Shown: in pieces, positions 42,366 to 49,766 of the stretch
Layout: each line of letters starts with the position of its first letter
Position numbering within the stretch: the stretch's first letter is position 1
DNA from: Halorubrum saccharovorum DSM 1137
GTDB lineage: Archaea > Halobacteriota > Halobacteria > Halobacteriales > Haloferacaceae
NCBI RefSeq assembly: GCF_000337915.1
Contig: NZ_AOJE01000069.1
Span: forward strand, 17,625-68,132
DNA: 50,508 nucleotides
Reading direction: 5' to 3'
Position numbers and translations under genes: made by a program
The notes under the pieces: model-generated
Told to the model about the DNA's origin: nothing
Database searches by the model: none
What the model saw: the letters and a program-made list of their open reading frames with translations, nothing else

Positions 42366-42438
42366 GCCGGAGGAGGGATTTGAACCCTCGACCTATTCCT
42401 TACGAAGGAATCGCTCTGCCAGCTGAGCTACCCCGGCG
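42366..42438 (-). tRNA. tRNA-Thr (anticodon CGT)
   Basis: 73 nt on the minus strand. The acceptor GCCGGGG pairs with CTCCGGC (one G-T), and the discriminator is T with no encoded CCA. The D arm is GCTC-AGCTGGCA-GAGC. The anticodon arm is ATTCC-TTCGTAA-GGAAT with anticodon CGT at loop positions 34-36 (reads ACG, threonine). A 5-nt variable region is followed by the T arm GAGGG-TTCAAAT-CCCTC. All four stems are intact and no intron is present. Confidence 0.98.
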
Positions 42439-43023
42439 CGCATCTGATCATTCCCGAACGGCAAAATAAGGGTTCCGAAACCGCGACGCCACGGTCCGCA
42501 AGATCACGCGACACCGACCGGTCCCCTCCCTGTCGATCGCGACAGCCGTATCGGGCGCGTTCGTTTCGAAATAATCTCCAGATAAGTCGGATCGGTGTGT
42601 AGAGTAGGAGTTTATCACATGAATATAAGGAAAAAGCATATATACGTGTTCGAACTTCGATTGAACCGTGATCGCACCGATCGTGTGCCGCGATGGCGGG
42701 GATCGACTCCCCCGACGGTGTCTGCCCGGTCGGAGCCCGTACCGGGCGTTGGTCGTCTCGTCGGTCGTGATCCCCACCGCGACCCGACGTGGCCGACACC
42801 CCCATCAGCGATCCGATACGGCCGACGTGTGACTCACGTCTCCGACGTGCCAAGCGCAAAATCGCCTCTGGTCCCGACCACTTCGCGGCCGTGGACTCTT
42901 GTCATGTGACGGGCCCGCAGCCGCCCCGACCCGCCGCGTTCCCCGGGTGGGGCGGCAGTCACGCTGTACGCCGGTTCTGTAACGCCGCACCGAAGCGCGC
43001 CGCCGCCGAGACGGACGGCTCGC
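42439..43023. other. 585-bp gap upstream of tRNA-Thr with an AT-rich island
   Basis: There is no convincing gene on either strand. 42560-42660 is markedly AT-rich for this genome. It holds TTTCGAAA (42564-42571), GTTCGAAC (42648-42655) and TATATA (42639-42644), the last able to serve as a TATA box in either direction. The remainder is GC-rich without codon-periodic structure I trust. Beside a tRNA with duplicated 3' ends, it may be leftover sequence of an integrated element. Confidence 0.55.
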
Positions 43024-44013
43024 TCACGCACGCGAGAGGCGAACGTCCAGACAGACGTTGTACTCGTGTGGCGCGTACGACCGAACGACGCGCTCGGTCT
43101 CGACGCTCACGTCGTACGCGTCGCCGGCGGCCTCGCGGATCGCCCGCGCGCCGGGACCGAACGGGTCGTCCTCGTGTTGGATGTCGTAGTAGTGAATCAC
43201 GCAGTCGTCGCCCGCCAGCCGAACCGCCGTGTCGAGGAACTCGCCGGCGGAGTGCGGGAGGTTCATCACGAGCCGGTCGGCCGTGTCGGTGTGCTCGTCG
43301 GCGAGCTCCCGCACGTCGCCGGCGATCGCGGTCACGCGGTCGGCGACGCCGTTGCGCTCGGCGTTCTCTCGGAGGTACTCGACCGCGCGCCCGTTGAGGT
43401 CGCAGGCGACCACCTCGGCGCCGCGCGCGGCCATCGGGACGGCGTAGGGGCCGACGCCGGCGAACATGTCGACGACCGTCTCGTCGGGGGCGACCTGCTC
43501 GATCACGCGGTGGCGCTCGGTGGCGAGCCGTGGAGAGAAGTACACCTCGGCCACGTCCAACAGGAACTCGTGGCCGTACTCGCGGTGGACCGTCTCGGTG
43601 CCGTTCCCCGCCAGCACGTCCCAGCGCCGGACGCGCAGCTCGCCCTCGATGGGAGAGGCTCGGTTGAGCACCGTCTCGCAGGGCACGTCGGAGGCCATCA
43701 CGGCGTCGGCGATCTCGCGGGCGCGCTCGCCGTCGTCCTCGTCGACGATGACGATGTCGCCGAGCCGCTCCAGCGAGGGGTCGTAGCCGAGGATCGCGGC
43801 GGGGGTCAGCGGGCGGTCGCGCTCGGCGGCGTCGCGCTCGACGATCGTCGCCGCGAGGTCGTCGGGGACCGCCTCGGGGTCCGCGACCGGGATGTAGATC
43901 GTGTCGCCGTCGACCGCGATCTCGTGGTCGCCGTCGAGGGCGTCGGCGTCGGCGAGCCGCTCGCGGACCGCCTCGCCGCGCTCGCGCTCGACCGCGACGC
44001 AGGGGACGCTCAT
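43024..44013 (-). CDS. trm5: Trm5-type tRNA (guanine37-N1)-methyltransferase
   Basis: A 329-residue class I SAM methyltransferase of the archaeal/eukaryal Trm5 family, which makes m1G37 in tRNA and prevents frameshifting. The N-terminal domains (about 1-110) precede the catalytic part with VYFSPRLATERHRV, the SAM-binding VDMFAGVGPYAVPMA and CDLNGRAVEYLRENAERNGV. The family catalytic motif NLPHSAGEFL is present, and the end is YNVCLDVRL. ATG 44013 gives the normal start MSVPCVAVERERG. Its neighbours are RNase P protein 4 and a Trm112-like gene, so this is an RNA-processing cluster. Confidence 0.93.
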   Translation of the reverse strand: MSVPCVAVERERGEAVRERLADADALDGDHEIAVDGDTIYIPVADPEAVPDDLAATIVERDAAERDRPLTPAAILGYDPSLERLGDIVIVDEDDGERAREIADAVMASDVPCETVLNRASPIEGELRVRRWDVLAGNGTETVHREYGHEFLLDVAEVYFSPRLATERHRVIEQVAPDETVVDMFAGVGPYAVPMAARGAEVVACDLNGRAVEYLRENAERNGVADRVTAIAGDVRELADEHTDTADRLVMNLPHSAGEFLDTAVRLAGDDCVIHYYDIQHEDDPFGPGARAIREAAGDAYDVSVETERVVRSYAPHEYNVCLDVRLSRA

Positions 44014-44110
44014 TGTCGCGAGAACGCGGGGCGAGCCATAAACGCTGACGCTTTCGCGGTCCGAGAGCGAAGCGGGGGACCGCGGGGGCACGCGGGATCG
44101 TCGCAGTCGG

Positions 44111-44389
44111 TCACTCGAAGGGGTACCGGGCGGTCGACCCGCACTCGCGACAGCGGACGACCACTCGTCCGGGGCGAAGCCGGACGCGGCTCGTCTTCCC
44201 CGGTCGGAGGTAGACGCCGCAGTCGTCGCAGGTCTTCCGGGAGAACTCGGCGGGGACGCCACTGCGGTTCCGCTCCGCGATCCGGCGCGCGAGCGCGACG
44301 TACTCCCGCGCGCGGTCGTACTCGTCGTCGACGACGGCCTCGCGGGCGAGCGCGAACAGCCGATCGATCCGTTCCGACGGGATCCCCAT
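44111..44389 (-). CDS. rnp4: RNase P protein component 4 (Rpp21/Rpr2)
   Basis: A 92-residue protein component of archaeal RNase P, which matures the 5' ends of tRNAs. An N-terminal helical part (LFALAREAV, AREYVALARRIAERNRSGVP, about 10-45) precedes a zinc ribbon with CDDC and CREC. PGKTSRVRLRPGRVVVRC is typical of the family. ATG 44389 (MGIPSERIDRLF) gives the expected length. It is transcribed upstream of trm5 with 97 bp between. Confidence 0.92.
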   Translation of the reverse strand: MGIPSERIDRLFALAREAVVDDEYDRAREYVALARRIAERNRSGVPAEFSRKTCDDCGVYLRPGKTSRVRLRPGRVVVRCRECGSTARYPFE

Positions 44390-44521
44390 ACCTCGCCGGC
44401 CGTGACGGACCGGCAAAGTCGTTGCCATCGAGGTGCGGCTCTCCGGGCGCGCCCGGACGCTCCGTCCCGCCTCGCTCGCCAACCCGCACGCTTTTTTAAC
44501 GGCCCGCGCGAACGACGCGGC

Positions 44522-44713
44522 ATGAAGGAATCCCTGATGGACGTCGTCTGCTGTCCGCTCGACAAGGCCGACCTGGACCTCGACGTCGACGACCGGGACG
44601 ACGAGGAGATCCTCGCGGGGACGCTGACGTGCACCGAGTGCGGCGAGGCCTACCCGATCGAGGACGGCATCCCGAACCTCCTCCCGCCGGACATGCGCGA
44701 GGAGGCGGCGTAG
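44522..44713 (+). CDS. Trm112-like methyltransferase activator
   Basis: A 63-residue zinc-ribbon protein. It begins MKESLMDVVCCPLDKADLDL and continues with LTCTECGEAYPIEDGIPNLLP. The Cys residues and the YPIEDGIPNLLP ending are the Trm112 signature. Trm112 proteins stabilise and activate several rRNA, tRNA and protein methyltransferases, and it is divergent from rnp4/trm5. TTTTTTAA (44492-44499) lies 23-30 nt before ATG 44522, indicating a leaderless transcript. Confidence 0.93.
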   Translation: MKESLMDVVCCPLDKADLDLDVDDRDDEEILAGTLTCTECGEAYPIEDGIPNLLPPDMREEAA

Positions 44714-44753
44714 GACGCGCCATCGCTCCTCCCGTGCCGCAGTAGTCCCCCGC

Positions 44754-44828
44754 TGCCGCGCCGGGTCACCTCTGCCCGTGCCGCGCCGGGTCACCTCTGC
44801 CCGTGCCGCGCCGGGTCACCCCTTCCCG
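44754..44828 (+). repeat. 25-bp minisatellite, 3 copies
   Basis: A 25-bp unit (TGCCGCGCCGGGTCACCTCT then GCCCG) occurs at 44754-44778 and 44779-44803 perfectly, and at 44804-44828 with two differences. A shorter CCCGTGCCGC precedes it near 44731. It is intergenic, between the Trm112-like gene and the gene at 44892. Confidence 0.93.
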
Positions 44829-44891
44829 TGCCGCGGCATCTTCCCTCTCCCGTACTGCATCTTTTTTTAGTGTGAGTGCGTCGACCCGTAT

Positions 44892-45473
44892 GTGTCGACA
44901 CTCTCCGTCGAACTGAACGGGGACGCGGTCCACTCGATCGGGGCCCCCGACCGGTTCGAGGCGACCGGCCCGTTCGCGGTCTCGCTCGAAAACGCGGGCC
45001 GCTCCACGCACGTCCACCTGCACTTCGGCGACGAGCTCGATCGGGTCGTCTCGGTCGACGAGACGAACCACTTCGTCGCCGACGAGGCCACGAGACACGT
45101 CCACGTCGGCGTCGCGGACGTGGCCGAGCCGGTCCGGGGAAAGCTGAAGATCGTCACCGGCTACGGCTCGAACACCCGGTACGTGGACCTCCGGATCGAG
45201 CCCCCCGAGGACACCGCGCCCGACGAGGTCGCCGTCGACGAGGCGTTCGCGAAGCCCCCGGAGCGCCCGCCGGAGCTCTCGCCGTCTCAGCGCGCGGCGA
45301 CCGCGATCGACCGGCTGATCGAGCGGGGCGGCGTGCCCGGGGCGATCGCCGCGTTTCTCGCGTTGGCCGCGGGGGTCGCCATCGCGCTCGCGCTCGACAG
45401 CGCGGTCGTCTCGGTGGTCGTCGCCGTCGTGTTGGCGGTGTCGCTCGGCGCGGCGCTCCTGGCGGCGTGGTGA
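44892..45473 (+). CDS. membrane-anchored haloarchaeal protein of unknown function (DUF7524-like)
   Basis: A 193-residue protein. A beta-rich N-terminal domain (about 1-110, with FHVHLHFGDELDRV-like HVHLHFGDELDRVVSV) leads to a Pro/Glu linker and two closely spaced C-terminal hydrophobic helices (AIAAFLALAAGVAIALAL and VVVAVVLAVSLGAALL). The start is GTG 44892, because TTTTTTTA (44862-44869) lies 23-30 nt upstream. The overlapping ATG at 44890 is in another frame. The DUF name is from memory, and no function is known. Confidence 0.78.
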   Translation: MSTLSVELNGDAVHSIGAPDRFEATGPFAVSLENAGRSTHVHLHFGDELDRVVSVDETNHFVADEATRHVHVGVADVAEPVRGKLKIVTGYGSNTRYVDLRIEPPEDTAPDEVAVDEAFAKPPERPPELSPSQRAATAIDRLIERGGVPGAIAAFLALAAGVAIALALDSAVVSVVVAVVLAVSLGAALLAAW

Positions 45474-45573
45474 CTGGTCGGGCCGGAGCGGCGGCGGTCT
45501 CCCGCGCGGCGATCGCCGTCACCGATCGCTGCGAATCCGGGCGCTTTTAAGCGTGCCAGCGGAAGGTTGGCGT

Positions 45574-45762
45574 ATGAGCTTCGAGAAGGAAGACGAAGTC
45601 GTGCTCCACGACAAACACAGCGAGTACGACGGCGAGACGGGCACGATCACGCAGGTCATGGAGACGATGTTCGGCGACGCGACCTACACGGTCAGCTTCG
45701 AGGACGGACAGGAGACCGGCGTCCCCGAGGACGCCCTCGACGCCGTCGAGAGCGAGGAGTAA
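45574..45762 (+). CDS. DUF1918 small beta protein
   Basis: A 62-residue acidic protein (MSFEKEDEVVLHDKHSEYDG, then GTITQVMETMFGDATYTVSF). It has the short SH3-like beta pattern of DUF1918, recalled from memory. CTTTTAAGC (45544-45552) lies about 25 nt before ATG 45574, so it is probably leaderless. The in-frame start at 45553 lies within that promoter. The next gene starts 20 bp downstream and may be co-transcribed. Confidence 0.85.
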   Translation: MSFEKEDEVVLHDKHSEYDGETGTITQVMETMFGDATYTVSFEDGQETGVPEDALDAVESEE

Positions 45763-45782
45763 CCGCCCCGTTTCCGACCCGC

Positions 45783-46265
45783 ATGGCCAAAGTCCCCTTC
45801 CACTACGTCGACCTCCGGGCGTTCGCGTACGCCACCGAGGACGAAAAGCGGGTCGCGGACGCCCTCCGAACGTTCCTTCCCGAGGACGCCGAACTTGACC
45901 GCGTCGAGAACGTCGGCCACCACGGCGACCGGATCGTCGTGCTCTCGGCTCGAATCGAGAACGCGGACGGGATGCGCCACGTCCTCGACCGGCTCTCCGG
46001 GCTCGACGAGGTCGACCGCGTGATCGACGAACTCGACCAGCGGGTCGACGACAACTGCGCGCTGTTCCTCCGCGTCGACAAGCAGGCCGCGTTCCGCGGC
46101 GAGGTCCGGCTCGGCCCCGGGATCACCGTCCGCGCGAAGGTCGAGGCATACCCCGCGAAGAAGGAGGCTGCGGTCGAGAACGCCCGGGAGACGCTCGGGC
46201 GGCTGGCCGACGAGGACGCCGGCGAGGCCGCGGACGACGCCGCAGACGACGCCGACGAAGAGTAG
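45783..46265 (+). CDS. RNA-binding/exosome-associated protein (COG1325)
   Basis: A 160-residue protein of the archaeal family annotated as RNA-binding or exosome subunit (COG1325). FHYVDLRAFAYATEDEKRV opens an alpha/beta domain. DQRVDDNCALFLRVDKQAAFRGE and ITVRAKVEAYPAKKEAAVENARE are the conserved blocks, followed by an acidic Asp/Ala tail. Exact function is uncertain. It follows the DUF1918 gene by 20 bp. Confidence 0.87.
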   Translation: MAKVPFHYVDLRAFAYATEDEKRVADALRTFLPEDAELDRVENVGHHGDRIVVLSARIENADGMRHVLDRLSGLDEVDRVIDELDQRVDDNCALFLRVDKQAAFRGEVRLGPGITVRAKVEAYPAKKEAAVENARETLGRLADEDAGEAADDAADDADEE

Positions 46266-46412
46266 GTCCGCACAGCTGACGGAACGTCACCCCCGTCGCC
46301 GACCGTTGCTCTTCGGGAAATCGTCCGCTCGACCTCCACCCGAAGGGGGTCCGCCCAAAGGGTGAGTCTGGGCTCGTCTCTCTCCGAAATAATACGGGTG
46401 AGCCGGAGGCGC

Positions 46413-48815
46413 TCAGTCGAGCGATCGCGCCCAGGTATTGCGGAACTGCACCTCGCTACCCTCTTCCGCGAGGCGGAGCGGCAGCTCCGAGGCGTGGGGC
46501 TCGTACTCGTCGAGCGAGCCGTCGGCGTTTCGCCCCTCGACCCGCAGTCGCGTCTGGACTGCGACGCCGTTCAGGAACACGGTGGTCTGCGCCTCCTGTG
46601 CGAGTTCGCCCTCCTCGAACTGCGGCCCCTGCCAGACGATGTCGAGCTGCTGCCACTCTCCCGGGCGGCGGGCGGCGTCGTGGTGGGGTGCTGCCTGATC
46701 GACGTAGGCGCCGGTCCACTCGTCGGCGTCGACGTCGTTCATGTAGGTGTCGACGATTTGGATCTCGTACTGTCCCAACGTCAGGACGCCGCTGTTGCCC
46801 CGGTCCGCACCCTCTCCTTCGACGCCTTCGGGGATGCGGAACTCGACGTGGATCTGTGCGTCGCCGTACTCCTCGTCGCTCGTCCAGTCGCCGTCACCCG
46901 GCTCAAGCGTGAGTTCGTCGTCGATCAACACGTCGGCGTCGCCCGGCGGATCGCCGGGCGCCTCGCCGGACTCGATCTGCTCGGGGTGGTCCGGGTGGTC
47001 GGGATCCGTCGCGGCGTCGCGGTCCGGCCACTCCTCGCGCTCCTCCCAGACGCCCCGTTCGCTGTCGTAGTCCGGCAGGGCGCTCGGATCGTCGATTTCG
47101 ACGGGCGACTCGGGCAGGTCGCGGTACCAGATGTTTCGGTAGTGCACCTCGTCCGTCGCAGCCCCGTGGTCCTGCAGCATGAGGGGCGCTTCCTCAAGGA
47201 AGGTCCCGTCCTCGTCCTGCGGGTGGGGGTTGGTGTCGTTATCGAAGTCGTCTTCGAACAGATCCACCCAGTAGTTGGGTCCGGGGACGTCGAAGTGATT
47301 GATGATCGCGACGCCGTTGAAAAACACCGTCAGCTGTGGATACCGCAGTAGGTCCCCGTCGTCGAACCGAGGACCGCGCCAGACGATGTCGTACGCGTTC
47401 CACTCGCCGGGCGGGTTGATCGGCAGGACCAGCGGCACGGCACCGCCCTCGGGCGAGGCGAGGTAGAACGACCCGGCGTAGCCGCTCGGGTAGGTGGGAT
47501 TGTCGTGGCTCTGGAGCACCTGGATCTCGTAGGTCTCCATCAGGAAGACGCCGCTGTTCCCCGGTGTCTGGCCGTCGCCCCCCTCGTCGATGTCGACGTA
47601 GCCGTCGTACTCCTCGGGGACGCGCCACTCGAGGTGCAGGTGACTGTCGCCGAACGCTTCCTCCGTTCGAATGCTGCCGGAGCCGAGATTCACCGCGAAG
47701 TACTCCTCGTTTTCACTCCACTCCGCATCGCTCCCGTCGGTGTGCTCCCAGCCGTCGAGGGTCGCCTTGGCGCCGTCCCAGAGAACGGTCGCATCCGACG
47801 GCGGATCGCCGCTTAGCCCTTCCTCTCCCGGCACGACACGCGGGGGCCACTCCTCGGACGGAACGCCGTCGCGATCCGTCGGGCCGTTCGCTCGTTCGAG
47901 GTATTGCGCGCCGTAGTACAGGGAGTCCATCGGCTCGGGCGCGCCGTCGTACTCGTAGATGAGATAGTCGACGTCCGTGTTCTTCCGGGCGACGTTCGCG
48001 AGTGCGTTCATGTTGACGTCTCCCTCGCCGATCTCGGTGAACTCCCCGTCGGCGGTCATGTCCTTCATGTGGAGCGACCCGATCTTGTCGCGGTGTCTGT
48101 TGAGGAGCGCGACCGGGTCGGCGCCGCCGACGAGGGCCCATCCAACGTCCAGTTGCAGGTGGACGTTGTCGTTGACGTGCTCGGCGAAGATATCGAACCC
48201 GAACCTGCCGTCGAACGTCTGGAACTCCTGGTCGTGGTTGTGATAGCCGAACTCCATCCCCTCTTCGGCGACCCGGTCCGCCATCTCGTTGACGCGCTCG
48301 GCCCACTCGACGATCGCGTCCTCGCTCTCCCAGGTGCCGCCGCCCTTGTAGGCGTGAATGAGCGCGTCGGCACCGAACTCATCGTACGTGTCGATCGTCG
48401 CATCGAAATTGTCCTCCAGCGTCCCGATGCCGACGTGGGCGCTCGACAGTTCGAGCCCGGTTTCCTCGAGTGCGGTGGCGACCGCCTCCTCGTCGTCGAT
48501 ATAATACGGCTCGACGGTATCGTAGCCCGCGTTGGCGCTCTCATAGATGAGATCCGCGACCGACAACTCGGAGTTGTTGTACGTCCAGAACTGCGTGGAG
48601 ATCGGAATTTCTCCCGGTCCACGCTGCGGCTTCTCTTTCCCGTTGTCCCGTCCCTTGCCCCGTCCCCTGCCTCTGCCCCGTCCGGACTGGGCATTCCCGA
48701 GTCCCGCGAGGGAACTGGTTACCCCGACAGCGCCGAGTCCTTGCAGCACTCTGCGACGGCTTGCCGCTTTTCCACCCTTGGCTCCCACGTCGTCCGTTTG
48801 ATCTGACTCGCTCAT
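46413..48815 (-). CDS. Tat-secreted sugar isomerase/epimerase fused to two DUF1080 domains
   Basis: An 800-residue exported protein. The Tat signal is S-R-R-R-V-L at residues 19-24, followed by a hydrophobic stretch to about residue 43. A basic linker (GRGRGRGRGKGRDNGKEK) leads to a xylose-isomerase-like TIM barrel (about 70-310). The barrel has metal-ligand-type residues in VEPYY, FGYHNHDQEF, QLDVGWAL and SLHMKDM. Two DUF1080 (3-keto-glycoside hydrolase, jelly-roll) domains follow (about 340-565 and 625-800). Each has NSGV-L/FL, YEIQ and PGEWN/Q with DIVW-GP. The parts fit extracellular processing of 3-keto-sugars (inference). A perfect palindrome lies at its promoter. Confidence 0.9.
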   Translation of the reverse strand: MSESDQTDDVGAKGGKAASRRRVLQGLGAVGVTSSLAGLGNAQSGRGRGRGRGKGRDNGKEKPQRGPGEIPISTQFWTYNNSELSVADLIYESANAGYDTVEPYYIDDEEAVATALEETGLELSSAHVGIGTLEDNFDATIDTYDEFGADALIHAYKGGGTWESEDAIVEWAERVNEMADRVAEEGMEFGYHNHDQEFQTFDGRFGFDIFAEHVNDNVHLQLDVGWALVGGADPVALLNRHRDKIGSLHMKDMTADGEFTEIGEGDVNMNALANVARKNTDVDYLIYEYDGAPEPMDSLYYGAQYLERANGPTDRDGVPSEEWPPRVVPGEEGLSGDPPSDATVLWDGAKATLDGWEHTDGSDAEWSENEEYFAVNLGSGSIRTEEAFGDSHLHLEWRVPEEYDGYVDIDEGGDGQTPGNSGVFLMETYEIQVLQSHDNPTYPSGYAGSFYLASPEGGAVPLVLPINPPGEWNAYDIVWRGPRFDDGDLLRYPQLTVFFNGVAIINHFDVPGPNYWVDLFEDDFDNDTNPHPQDEDGTFLEEAPLMLQDHGAATDEVHYRNIWYRDLPESPVEIDDPSALPDYDSERGVWEEREEWPDRDAATDPDHPDHPEQIESGEAPGDPPGDADVLIDDELTLEPGDGDWTSDEEYGDAQIHVEFRIPEGVEGEGADRGNSGVLTLGQYEIQIVDTYMNDVDADEWTGAYVDQAAPHHDAARRPGEWQQLDIVWQGPQFEEGELAQEAQTTVFLNGVAVQTRLRVEGRNADGSLDEYEPHASELPLRLAEEGSEVQFRNTWARSLD

Positions 48816-48860
48816 ATCTCTCTAGCACCCCCCGAACTCTCCGTCGGGGTAAGTCCCCCT

Positions 48861-48886
48861 ATCATGGAAATCCATGATAAATATTT
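48861..48886 (-). promoter_or_regulatory. TATA box with abutting 18-bp palindrome (operator candidate)
   Basis: ATCATGGA-AA-TCCATGAT (48861-48878) is a perfect 8-bp inverted repeat. It directly abuts or overlaps the TATA-like AAATATTTATC (RC of 48876-48886) of the secreted isomerase gene. The predicted transcript start near 48853 gives a leader of about 38 nt containing GGGGGGTG. Binding here would block initiation. Confidence 0.65.
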
Positions 48887-49592
48887 CGCAGAACTGTCAT
48901 CATTCCGGGAATGAGAGTTTCCGATCGGCCTCACCCGCCGCGTGGACGCGGAAGAATAACCCACCACGGGATTTCAGGCGCAGCGTTGCGGCCTGTCGGT
49001 TTCAACGAACACCGTCGCTTCGGCCGGCAGTCGCGGCATGCCAAGTCGCGGGCGGTGTCGATGTGGGTCCCGCTCATATTCGCCAATCAACGCTTGTTCG
49101 CACGCGGGCGACCGCGCGTCGCCGTCGAGGATCCCGAACGCGCCGCGAAGCCGCGCGGTTTCGGCGGCGGGCGGCCCCGAAGCGATCCGGCCGCGCGTGC
49201 GGTGATCGGTGAGCGCGGGTCGTGCGTGAGCGCGGGTCGTGCGTGAGCGCGGGTCGTGCGGGATCGCGGCGTCTCAGCGTCGGTTCGGTCATCGGGGAAC
49301 GCGAAGGCGACCACCAGAGTGGACCGCGCGCGAGCGAAACCCGTCGCTCACGAGCGTGAAAACCGTGTGGACGACGCGGTACCCCTACCAAAGAGTCGCG
49401 TGCGTCGTCCGCTGGGCGCTCCCATCTCACTCATCGCGTTCACCCCGTCTAAACGTTTCGGACGCGCGGGAGGTCGACACGAACGCCCGCTGACACCCCG
49501 TACGACGCCGAACCCGCGAGATCGAGATCCGGCGTCTGACGCTCCGAGCCGCCAATTTGGTAGGGTTTCACATGCACGACGTAGACACAAAG
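48887..49592. other. long intergenic region without a recognised gene
   Basis: About 700 bp between the secreted isomerase promoter and the S-layer-like gene promoter. The frames here are Arg/Pro-rich and lack haloarchaeal protein composition on either strand. It contains a 17-bp minisatellite (49209-49259). No RNA gene was recognised. Confidence 0.55.
49209..49259 (+). repeat. 17-bp minisatellite, 3 perfect copies
   Basis: GTGAGCGCGGGTCGTGC is repeated at 49209-49225, 49226-49242 and 49243-49259 without a mismatch. It is intergenic. Confidence 0.95.
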
Positions 49593-49599
49593 TATTTAC
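49593..49599 (+). promoter_or_regulatory. TATA box of the S-layer-like gene
   Basis: TATTTAC at 49593-49599 predicts a start near 49622 and an untranslated leader of about 145 nt. Long leaders are known for haloarchaeal S-layer genes, and no Shine-Dalgarno site precedes the ATG. Confidence 0.5.
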
Positions 49600-49766
49600 C
49601 AGAACCGGTGTGTGTTACGGACGCAGTACCCCTATCCGATGCAACGCGTGGTACGTAACTATCCACAGCCGAGTCCGGTGGCGCCCTCGACGCAGTGTAG
49701 GTCGATCGACGATCGGGCGACAGGCGACGGAGAAAGCTGCCAGCGCGACGCAGACACACAACAACA

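Noticed and set aside
42428-42859. Minus-strand frames upstream of tRNA-Thr as a possible gene
   Set aside because: They run into the tRNA 5' end, are Arg/Ser/Gly mixtures without a family, and pass through the AT-rich island with changed composition.
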